A DNA stretch of 15,218 nt from JAJZQH01 sp041658465 (GTDB lineage: Bacteria; UBA10199; 2-02-FULL-44-16; JAAZCA01). Below the pieces are notes generated by a model, which made no database searches, had not been told where the DNA came from, and saw nothing but the letters and a program-made list of their open reading frames with translations. A program made the translations under genes and the position numbers. Positions 7,250-12,223 of this stretch are shown piece after piece (the first letter of the stretch is position 1; each line of letters begins with the position of its first letter). The stretch covers positions 1-15,218 of the forward strand of contig JBBAAC010000039.1 of NCBI GenBank assembly GCA_041658465.1, in the 5' to 3' direction.

Positions 7250-7468
7250 ATGCCGAAACAGGAAGCTATACAGGTTGAAGGGAAGGTGCTGGAAACGCTG
7301 CCGAACGCCATGTTCCGCGTCGAGATTCCAGGCGGGCACAAGGTGCTTGCCCATGTATCCGGCAAGATGCGCATGCACTTTATCAAAATTCTTCCGGGCG
7401 ACAGCGTCACCATCGAACTTTCGCCTTACGACCTGACTCGCGGCAGGATCATTTACAGAGCGAAATGA
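7250..7468 (+). CDS. infA: Translation initiation factor IF-1
   Basis: IF-1 binds the 30S A site during initiation. The product is 72 residues, the standard length, and is a single S1/OB-fold domain: EAIQVEGKVLETLPNAMFRVE, then GHKVLAHVSGKMRMHFIKILPGD and the end SPYDLTRGRIIYRAK, all diagnostic. AAGGAG (7241-7246) overlaps the map stop codon and lies 3 bases before the ATG. A REP-like palindrome starts at the stop codon and separates infA from rpmJ. Confidence 0.97.
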   Translation: MPKQEAIQVEGKVLETLPNAMFRVEIPGGHKVLAHVSGKMRMHFIKILPGDSVTIELSPYDLTRGRIIYRAK

Positions 7469-7503
7469 CGGCGGAGCCGTCATCCTGAGCGCAGCGAAGG
7501 ATG
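7467..7503 (+). repeat. REP-like double palindrome between infA and rpmJ
   Basis: A perfect hairpin GACGGC (7467-7472), loop GGA, GCCGTC (7476-7481) begins on the infA stop codon. It abuts a second palindrome with arms CATCCT (7481-7486) and AGGATG (7498-7503) around a GAGCGCAGCGA core. The second part has the form of the widespread CATCCTGAGCG..GCGAAGGATG intergenic repeats seen in many bacterial genomes. There is no T-tract, so termination is not indicated. Confidence 0.65.
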
Positions 7504-7528
7504 CTATGAAGTCAACGGAGGTGGTTAA

Positions 7529-7648
7529 ATGAAGGTCCGTTCATCAGTTAAAAAGATTTGCGACAAGTGCAGGATCGTCCGCCGCAAGGGTATCGTGCGG
7601 GTGATCTGCGAAAATCCCAAGCATAAGCAGAGGCAGGGATACAAATAA
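7529..7648 (+). CDS. rpmJ: Large ribosomal subunit protein L36 (zinc-binding)
   Basis: L36 is the smallest 50S protein. The 39-codon frame starts at an ATG preceded by GGAGG (7517-7521) at 7 bases. It reads MKVRSSVKKICDKCRIVRR and ends NPKHKQRQGYK, two residues longer than the common 37-38. The zinc ligands C11, C14, C27 and H32 are all present, so this is the zinc-dependent form. Position between infA and rpsM is canonical. It is flanked on both sides by repeats: REP-like upstream and a heptad palindrome downstream. Confidence 0.97.
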   Translation: MKVRSSVKKICDKCRIVRRKGIVRVICENPKHKQRQGYK

Positions 7649-7650
7649 CC

Positions 7651-7729
7651 GTGATCAGTGATCTGTGACCAGTGATCAGAAAAAACCTGAATTATCACAA
7701 GATGTTACTGATCACTGATCACTGATCAC
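7651..7729 (+). repeat. Head-to-head heptad array (GTGATCA family), copy 1
   Basis: The left arm (7651-7679) is four 7-base units of the form GTGATCA, with one GTGATCT and one GTGACCA. A 28-base spacer follows. The right arm (7708-7729) is three exact CTGATCA units plus C, the reverse complement of the left family. The arms can pair into a long hairpin in DNA or RNA. The array starts 2 bases after the rpmJ stop and ends 5 bases before the AAGGAG (7735-7740) used by rpsM. A second copy with the same spacer length is found before rpsD. Confidence 0.85.
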
Positions 7730-7747
7730 CGAAAAAGGAGTTAAAAC

Positions 7748-8137
7748 ATGCCACGCATAGCAGGTGTAGACATCCCGGGGAAAAAGCGCGTCGTCATCGC
7801 GCTGACGTATATCTACGGCGTCGGGCTCACGACCTCAAAGCAGATACTGAAGGTCGCCGGCATCGATGAGTCCGTGCGCGCCGACAACCTCACCGAAGCC
7901 GATATGGCCAAGATCCGCGAAGTGATCGAGGCGGGCTACAAGGTCGAGGGCGACCTGCGCCGCGAGATCCAGGGCAACATCAAGCGCCTGAAGGATCTTG
8001 GCACCTATCGCGGCCAGAGGCACATCCGCAAGCTCCCCTGCCGCGGCCAGCGCACGCGCACCAACGCGCGCACGGCAAAGGGCCGCAAGCGCGTGGCGGT
8101 CGCCGGCAAGAAGCAAGTGGCCGGACCGAAAGGATAA
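7748..8137 (+). CDS. rpsM: Small ribosomal subunit protein S13
   Basis: S13 is in the 30S head and contacts the 50S subunit and the P-site tRNA. The 129-residue product opens MPRIAGVDIPGKKRVVIALTYIYGVG, the family start, and contains the C-terminal signature GQRHIRKLPCRGQRTRTNART and a basic tail (KGRKRVAVAGKKQVAGPKG) slightly longer than usual. AAGGAG (7735-7740) is 7 bases before the ATG. As first gene of the classical alpha operon its leader is where E. coli S4 acts. Here the leader instead holds the heptad palindrome; any S4 control is unproven. Confidence 0.97.
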   Translation: MPRIAGVDIPGKKRVVIALTYIYGVGLTTSKQILKVAGIDESVRADNLTEADMAKIREVIEAGYKVEGDLRREIQGNIKRLKDLGTYRGQRHIRKLPCRGQRTRTNARTAKGRKRVAVAGKKQVAGPKG

Positions 8138-8270
8138 ATGACTAAATCCAAATGACAAATGACCAAACAAAACCTAATGTCCAATATCCAGTGACGAATA
8201 ATTATTTTGGAAATTAGACATTTGTGATTGGAAATTGTTTAGATATTTGGATTTTGTCATTAGACATTGG
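8136..8270 (+). repeat. Long AT-rich heptad array between rpsM and rpsK
   Basis: About 135 bases fall into 7-base steps. The left part has units such as AAATGAC (8136, 8150, 8157), TAAATCC (8143) and, in a shifted phase, CCTAATG (8073 counted from 100-base offset, that is 8173), TCCAATA and TCCAGTG. The right part (8208-8270) is nine units including TGGAAAT (8208 and 8229), TAGACAT, GATTTTG, TCATTAG and ACATTGG. The right units are largely reverse complements of the left type (CCAAATG, AATGTCT), so the two halves form an imperfect inverted repeat. The array begins at the rpsM stop codon and ends 5 bases before the AAGGAGG used by rpsK. It is much more AT-rich than the genes around it. Confidence 0.75.
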
Positions 8271-8287
8271 TTTTTAAGGAGGATTGA

Positions 8288-8710
8288 ATGTCCACGAACG
8301 AAACTGCTGCAGTAGAAGTAAAAAAAGTACAGCCGAAAAAAGGCAAGAAGAAGGTGAAGAAGAGCGTGCCAGTTGGCATCGTGCACGTGCGCGCCACCTT
8401 CAACAACACTATCATCACCGTGACGGATTTGACCGGCAACGTCATCTCGTGGTCTTCGGCTGGCGTGCGCGGATTCAAGGGCTCGCGCAAGAGCACGCCG
8501 TTCGCGGCGCAGCTGGCCGCTGAGGATGCCGTCCGCAAGGCATTTGATCACGGCCTTCGCTCGGCAATCGTCCTCGTGAAGGGTCCGGGTTCGGGCCGCG
8601 AGTCGGCGCTGCGCGCGCTCACGAAGACGGGCGTGAAGATCACCGGCATCCGCGACATTACCCCGATTCCACACAACGGCTGCAGGCCGCCGAAGAAGCG
8701 AAGGGTGTAA
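8288..8710 (+). CDS. rpsK: Small ribosomal subunit protein S11
   Basis: S11 lines the mRNA exit region of the 30S platform. The 140-residue product contains VHVRATFNNTIITVTD, GFKGSRKSTPFAAQLAAE, VKGPGSGRESALRAL and the C-terminal TPIPHNGCRPPKKRRV, all diagnostic. The N-terminus is about 11 residues longer than the usual 129-residue protein and is Lys-rich (VKKVQPKKGKKKVKKS). AAGGAGG (8276-8282) is 5 bases before the ATG. The gene stands between two heptad arrays, an isolation unusual for S13-S11-S4. Confidence 0.97.
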   Translation: MSTNETAAVEVKKVQPKKGKKKVKKSVPVGIVHVRATFNNTIITVTDLTGNVISWSSAGVRGFKGSRKSTPFAAQLAAEDAVRKAFDHGLRSAIVLVKGPGSGRESALRALTKTGVKITGIRDITPIPHNGCRPPKKRRV

Positions 8711-8718
8711 AACGAGTT

Positions 8719-8811
8719 GTGATTAGTGATCAGTGACCAGTGATCAGTAACTTCTGAAGCGCGACACAGGTTTTACCGATCACCGATCACCGATCACCGA
8801 TCACTGATTAC
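8719..8811 (+). repeat. Head-to-head heptad array (GTGATCA family), copy 2
   Basis: The left arm (8719-8747) is four 7-base units, two of them exact GTGATCA, the others GTGATTA and GTGACCA; it differs from copy 1 at only two of 29 positions. A 28-base spacer follows, the same length as in copy 1, and the right arm (8776-8811) is four exact CCGATCA units plus CTGATTA and C. Pairing extends 4 bases into the spacer (GTAA with TTAC). The right end runs directly into GGAGG (8812-8816), the rpsD ribosome binding site. Confidence 0.85.
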
Positions 8812-8820
8812 GGAGGAAGC

Positions 8821-9447
8821 ATGGCGAGATATCGGGAATCATATTGCAGGCGGTGCCGCGGCGAGGGCATGAAGCTCTTCCTCAAGGGCGACCGCTGCTT
8901 CACGGAAAAGTGCGCGTTCGAGCGCAGGCAGTACGCGCCCGGCCAGCACGGACAGAGCCGCCGCAAGCTGTCAGACTATGGCACGCAGCTGCGCGAGAAA
9001 CAGCGCGCAAAGGCTATCTACGGCGTGCTCGAGCGGCAGTTCCGTCTATACTTCCAGATGGCAGACCGCATGAAGGGGATCACGGGCGACAACCTGCTCC
9101 TTCTTCTGGAGCGCCGGCTGGACAACATGGTCTATCGCATGGGCTTTGCCCGCTCGCGCAACCAGGCCAGGCAGCTGGTCCAACACGGCCACTTCGCGGT
9201 GAACGGCCGCAGGGTCGACGTGCCTTCCTATCTCGTGCGCCAGGGCGATACCGTTGCGGTGCGCGAGAAGAGCCGCAAGATGCCCGCGATCGCCGAGTCG
9301 ATCGAGGCGGTGGATCGCCGCGGAATTCCCGAGTGGCTCATGCTGGAGAAAGAAAAGTTCCAGGGCAAGGTGATGGCATATCCGTCGCGCGAACAGCTCA
9401 CCATGCCGATCCAGGAACACTTGATCGTGGAGTTGTACTCAAAGTAA
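8821..9447 (+). CDS. rpsD: Small ribosomal subunit protein S4 (zinc-binding form)
   Basis: S4 nucleates 30S assembly by binding the 16S 5' domain and in E. coli represses the alpha operon. The 208-residue product is of normal length. The N-terminus has four cysteines (C9, C12, C26, C31), the zinc-binding C+ type. YAPGQHGQSRRKLSDYG is the family signature. The S4 RNA-binding domain is visible at LERRLDNMVYRMGFARSRNQARQLVQHGHFAVNGRRV. The C-terminus IQEHLIVELYSK is typical. GGAGG (8812-8816) lies at the end of the heptad array and 4 bases before the ATG. Confidence 0.97.
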   Translation: MARYRESYCRRCRGEGMKLFLKGDRCFTEKCAFERRQYAPGQHGQSRRKLSDYGTQLREKQRAKAIYGVLERQFRLYFQMADRMKGITGDNLLLLLERRLDNMVYRMGFARSRNQARQLVQHGHFAVNGRRVDVPSYLVRQGDTVAVREKSRKMPAIAESIEAVDRRGIPEWLMLEKEKFQGKVMAYPSREQLTMPIQEHLIVELYSK

Positions 9448-9513
9448 AAACTACGCGGGCGTCGTGGAGCCGCGCGATGGAAGCGCGACGTGGTGACACC
9501 GCAAGGAGGAAAG

Positions 9514-10524
9514 ATGCATCGCAACTGGCGCAGGCTTATCAAGCCGAGGGGGCTCGAGTTCGACAAGGAAGAGCTCACCCTGACGTACGGAAAGTTCGTT
9601 GCAAGGCCGCTCGAGCGCGGCTTCGGTATCACGCTCGGCAATTCGCTCAGGCGAGTCCTGCTCTCATCGCTGCAGGGCGCTGCGATCACGAACATCCGGG
9701 TGGACGGAGTCCTGCACGAATTCACGAGCATCCCGGGTGTGAAGGAAGACGTGACGGACATCGTGCTCAACCTCAAGCAGCTGAGGCTCAAGCTCCACGA
9801 GGGCGAGAGCGATGTCATCAGGGTCGACGTGTCCGGAGAGAAGGTGATAACCGGCCGCGACCTGGTGACTTCCGAGAAGCTGGAGATCCTGAACCCGGAT
9901 CTGCACATCGCTACCGTGGGCCCTGAGGGAAAGTTTAAAGCGGAGCTCATAGTTCGCATGAACAAGGGCTATGTGCCTGCCGAGCAGAACAAGCGCGAGG
10001 GCGACCCGGTCGGCCAGATCCCGGTCGATTCTATTCATACGCCCATCGCGCGCTGCAACTACAGCGTGACGAACGCGCGCGTAGGTCAGCGCACGGACTA
10101 TGACAGGCTCACGATGGAAGTCGTGACCGATGGTTCGGTAAAGCCGGATGACGCGCTGGCATTTGCCGCGAAGATCATGAAAGAGCAGCTGCAGATCTTC
10201 ATCAACTTCGACGAAATCTCCGAGCCTCTGGATGAACTGATCTCAGAGGAGAAACCGTCGCTCAACGAGAATCTCTACCGTCGCGTTGACGAGCTGGAGC
10301 TCTCGGTTCGCTCGGCCAACTGCCTGCAGAACGCGAACATCAAGTACATCGGTGAACTCTGCCAGAAGAGCGAGGCGGAGATGCTCAAGACCAAGAACTT
10401 CGGACGCAAGTCGCTCAACGAGATCAAGGAGATCCTGCAGAGCATGGGCCTTGCGCTCGGCATGAAGCTCGACAATTTCCGGGTAGAGGATGCTGACAGG
10501 TACAGGCCGAAGGACGTTGAGTAA
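9514..10524 (+). CDS. rpoA: DNA-directed RNA polymerase subunit alpha
   Basis: The alpha dimer is the assembly platform of RNA polymerase and its C-terminal domain contacts UP elements and activators. The ATG at 9514 is preferred over the in-frame GTG at 9490 because AAGGAGG (9503-9509) lies between them. The product is 336 residues, the usual length. The N-terminal domain holds FVARPLERGFGITLGNSLRR. The C-terminal domain begins near residue 252 and holds ELSVRSANCLQNANIKYIGEL, including the DNA-contacting Arg266 and Asn269 (equivalents of E. coli R265 and N268), then KNFGRKSLNEIKEIL. rplQ follows after 22 bases, as in almost all bacteria. Confidence 0.97.
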   Translation: MHRNWRRLIKPRGLEFDKEELTLTYGKFVARPLERGFGITLGNSLRRVLLSSLQGAAITNIRVDGVLHEFTSIPGVKEDVTDIVLNLKQLRLKLHEGESDVIRVDVSGEKVITGRDLVTSEKLEILNPDLHIATVGPEGKFKAELIVRMNKGYVPAEQNKREGDPVGQIPVDSIHTPIARCNYSVTNARVGQRTDYDRLTMEVVTDGSVKPDDALAFAAKIMKEQLQIFINFDEISEPLDELISEEKPSLNENLYRRVDELELSVRSANCLQNANIKYIGELCQKSEAEMLKTKNFGRKSLNEIKEILQSMGLALGMKLDNFRVEDADRYRPKDVE

Positions 10525-10546
10525 TCAGCGAAATGAGGGAACACCA

Positions 10547-11128
10547 ATGAGACACCATGTTGCAGGAAGAAAGCTCGGGCGCACGTCGGCACACAGAAAG
10601 TCGATGCTGGCGAATCTCGCCTCATCGCTTGCGATCCACGGCAGGATTGAGACCACGCTGCCCAAGGCAAAGGAATTGCGTTCGATAGCGGACAGGCTCG
10701 TCACGCTCGGAAAACGCGGCACGCTCGCGGCTCGGCGCCGGGCTTTGGCGCTGATTCGCGACCGCAAGGCGGTGCAGAAGGCGTTTGCCGAGCTGGCCGT
10801 GCGTTTTCACGATCGCAACGGAGGCTATACCCGCATTCTGAAGCTTGGCTACAGGCACGGCGATTCCGCCCCGATGGCGATGATCGAGTATCTCAAGTCG
10901 GAGCGGCATGAGCATGCCGAGGGCGAGCAGCACGAGGAAGGCAAAAAGGTGCAGGCAAAGAAGGTGGCCGCCGGCAGGAAGGCGGCAACCAAGGTGTCGG
11001 AGAAGAAGACGTCCCTTTCAAAGACGGGCGTTGAAAGGTCTGCGAAACCCGCGAAGAAGGCGGCGCCAAAGGGAGGAGCTGCACCAAAGGCTGCGCCAAA
11101 GGCAAAGAAGTCCGGTCGCGGGGACTAG
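10547..11128 (+). CDS. rplQ: Large ribosomal subunit protein L17 with long basic C-terminal tail
   Basis: L17 is a 50S protein near the tunnel exit. The ATG at 10547 follows GAGGGA (10535-10540). The frame is open 57 bases further upstream, but that part overlaps rpoA and has no family match. The L17 core covers residues 1-118: MRHHVAGRKLGRTSAHRKSM, then LVTLGKRG and the ending GYRHGDSAPMAMIEYL. Residues 119-193 are an extra tail of about 75 residues, first His/Glu-rich (ERHEHAEGEQHEEGKK) and then Lys/Ala/Pro-rich, resembling histone H1-like or PAKKA-type repeats. The usual length is 115-130. The tail is in frame with no intervening stop, so it is probably expressed. Confidence 0.95.
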   Translation: MRHHVAGRKLGRTSAHRKSMLANLASSLAIHGRIETTLPKAKELRSIADRLVTLGKRGTLAARRRALALIRDRKAVQKAFAELAVRFHDRNGGYTRILKLGYRHGDSAPMAMIEYLKSERHEHAEGEQHEEGKKVQAKKVAAGRKAATKVSEKKTSLSKTGVERSAKPAKKAAPKGGAAPKAAPKAKKSGRGD

Positions 11129-11140
11129 TCTGAAGGCCAA

Positions 11141-11656
11141 ATGATGAGACGGCTCTGGATCTTTCTATTGATCGCCGGCATCGCAATCATAGCGGTGTCG
11201 GCGTTTCAGTATCTCACCCGCCCCGGCAGGGGTGATCCCGCGCCCGCGTTTGCGCTCCCATCGCTCGACTCGAAGGAGATCGACATCGAGGGTTACCGCG
11301 GCCGACCCGTCCTGCTGCACTTCTGGGCGAGCTGGTGCGGCTTGTGTCAGGAGGAATTCCCGTCGCTCGTACGCCTCGCAAAGGATTATGAGGCGCAGGG
11401 GCTCGTCGTACTCGCGATATCCGAGGACGAGGCCAGGAGCTATCCAACCGTGCGCGCATTCACCCAGACTATGAACGCATCGTTCCCCATACTGCTCGAC
11501 GGCAAGGGGGCAGTGGCTGATTCATACCAGAGCTGGGCGGTTCCCGAGACGATCTTCATAGATAGCGCTGGCACGATCTCCTGGCGCCACTCCGGCCCCG
11601 TGAACTGGGACTCCGACCCCGCGCGCAAGATGGTCAGCGAGTTCATCCAAAAGTAG
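11141..11656 (+). CDS. Membrane-anchored TlpA/ResA-like thioredoxin
   Basis: This is a 171-residue member of the AhpC/TSA-TlpA-ResA group of extracytoplasmic thiol-disulfide proteins. Residues 5-24 are a single hydrophobic segment after Arg-Arg, acting as an uncleaved anchor, so the domain should lie in the periplasm. The thioredoxin fold shows PAFALPSLDSKEIDI, the active site WCGLC (C66 and C69) in HFWASWCGLC, and the cis-proline in AVPETIFID (P135). Such proteins usually reduce disulfides for cytochrome c maturation or similar work; the actual partner is unknown here. It starts 12 bases after rplQ with GAAGG (11132-11136) and may be co-transcribed. The ATG at 11144 is an equally good start. 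A large inverted repeat follows immediately after the stop. Confidence 0.88.
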   Translation: MMRRLWIFLLIAGIAIIAVSAFQYLTRPGRGDPAPAFALPSLDSKEIDIEGYRGRPVLLHFWASWCGLCQEEFPSLVRLAKDYEAQGLVVLAISEDEARSYPTVRAFTQTMNASFPILLDGKGAVADSYQSWAVPETIFIDSAGTISWRHSGPVNWDSDPARKMVSEFIQK

Positions 11657-11860
11657 TTACTATTCAGGAGGGGGTACCCTGAGCGACGGCGCCATTCGCT
11701 GCGCTACTCGTCGTGAAATCTTTTGTGTTTTCATCCCATTTGGAGATCTTCCTTCGTCAGCTTCCAAATGGGTGAAAGCCACAAAAGATTTCATTTCCTC
11801 ATACGCTCCGCTCAAAACCGCGCCTGATTGTCGCTCAGGGTACCCCCTCCTGAATAGTAA
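11657..11860 (+). repeat. 204-bp long inverted repeat with perfect 31-bp arms
   Basis: Bases 11657-11687 and 11830-11860 are perfect reverse complements over 31 bases (outer ends TTACTATTCAGG and CCTGAATAGTAA). Further inside, GAAATCTTTTGTG (11715-11727) pairs with CACAAAAGATTTC (11780-11792), and CCCATTTGGA (11735-11744) with TCCAAATGGG (11763-11772). The whole unit can therefore fold into one long interrupted hairpin. It holds no plausible gene and begins on the base after the tlpA-like stop codon. No clear target duplication is seen at the ends. It may be a non-autonomous transposable element, a structured RNA or a transcription end; there is no T-tract. Confidence 0.85.
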
Positions 11861-11874
11861 CGAATAGTAGCCGG

Positions 11875-11918
11875 ATGCATTCGCTGGAAACCCGTTTTAT
11901 TGAGCATTTATCTAAAAT
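11875..11918 (+). pseudogene. 5' fragment of the CheD-like gene, cut off by the 214-bp element
   Basis: The ATG at 11875 opens a frame reading MHSLETRFIEHLSK, which then enters the inserted element and stops at 11950-11952 after 25 codons. If the element and one copy of its 9-bp duplication are removed, this frame continues without a stop through ATAGCTCGC (12140-12148) into the CheD-like frame, giving a 322-residue protein. No strong ribosome binding site precedes 11875, so the original start is less certain than the frame itself. Confidence 0.6.
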
Positions 11919-12141
11919 CATGTCTGTCCGGTTTAACCTGAAACGGCAATAAAATCGTGTGTAACACATGGAAAACGCTGTATCTCGTTTAAAACTCGAA
12001 TTTCAAATCTCCTCCCCTTTGTAAGGGGAGGTCGGGTGGGGTAGACCCTGGGAAATCCACGATCTACCTCCCCTGGCCCCTCCTTACAAAGGAGGGGGAT
12101 GTGAAAACGCAAAATTAAACCGGACAGACATGATCTAAAAT
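11910..12141 (+). mobile_element. MITE-like insertion (214 bp) with 18-bp TIRs and 9-bp target duplication
   Basis: The element proper is 11919-12132. Its ends CATGTCTGTCCGGTTTAA (11919-11936) and TTAAACCGGACAGACATG (12115-12132) are perfect inverted repeats. It is flanked by the direct repeat ATCTAAAAT at 11910-11918 and 12133-12141, the mark of a transposition event. It carries no transposase and is too small to do so, so it must have been moved by an enzyme elsewhere in the genome. 9-bp duplications are made by several DDE families (for example some IS4 and IS5 members); the exact family cannot be named from the ends. It splits the reading frame of the CheD-like gene. Confidence 0.87.
12012..12097 (+). 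repeat. Internal inverted repeat inside the MITE-like element
   Basis: A hairpin CTCCCCTTTGTAAGGGGAG (12012-12030) faces CCCCTCCTTACAAAGGAGGGG-type sequence (12077-12097), and the two also pair with each other; GGGTGGGGTAGA and TCTACCTCCCC lie inside. This resembles the common intergenic repeat built on CTCCCCTT..AAGGGGAG and GGGTGGGGT that is scattered through many bacterial genomes. It forms most of the body of the 11919-12132 element. Confidence 0.6.
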
Positions 12142-12223
12142 AGCTCGCAACTTCCTGATTAAAACGCCGATACTGCAATTAGCCTATGAAGTATATCCGG
12201 CTAAACAAAAATTGTGGGGCGAT

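Noticed and set aside
7651..8811. CRISPR array
   Set aside because: The repeat unit is only 7 bases with no separating unique spacers, arrays are inverted about a centre, and no cas gene is present.
9490..9513. GTG at 9490 as the rpoA start
   Set aside because: It places the strong AAGGAGG inside the gene; the ATG at 9514 gives the normal length and family N-terminus.
8844..9926. A 360-codon plus-strand open frame overlapping rpsD and rpoA
   Set aside because: It lies in a shifted frame over two certain genes and its translation is Arg/Ala/Pro/Gly-rich with no family pattern, as expected for a shadow frame in GC-rich DNA.
9228..9965. Minus-strand open frames up to 245 codons opposite the ribosomal genes (also near 395-862, 2924-3532 and 4834-5376)
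   Set aside because: All lie antisense to well-identified genes, have low-complexity translations and lack ribosome binding sites.
11657..11860. Simple rho-independent terminator of the alpha operon
   Set aside because: The repeat is far longer than a terminator stem and no T-tract follows either arm; a role in ending transcription is still possible but unsupported.
11657..11875. Target-site duplication around the 204-bp inverted repeat
   Set aside because: The bases outside the two arms do not match over any convincing length.
12212..12223. The TTG at 12212 as evidence of a naturally complete gene
   Set aside because: The frame is open further upstream as far as the inserted element and joins the 11875 fragment after excision, so the present start is more likely a remnant than the original.
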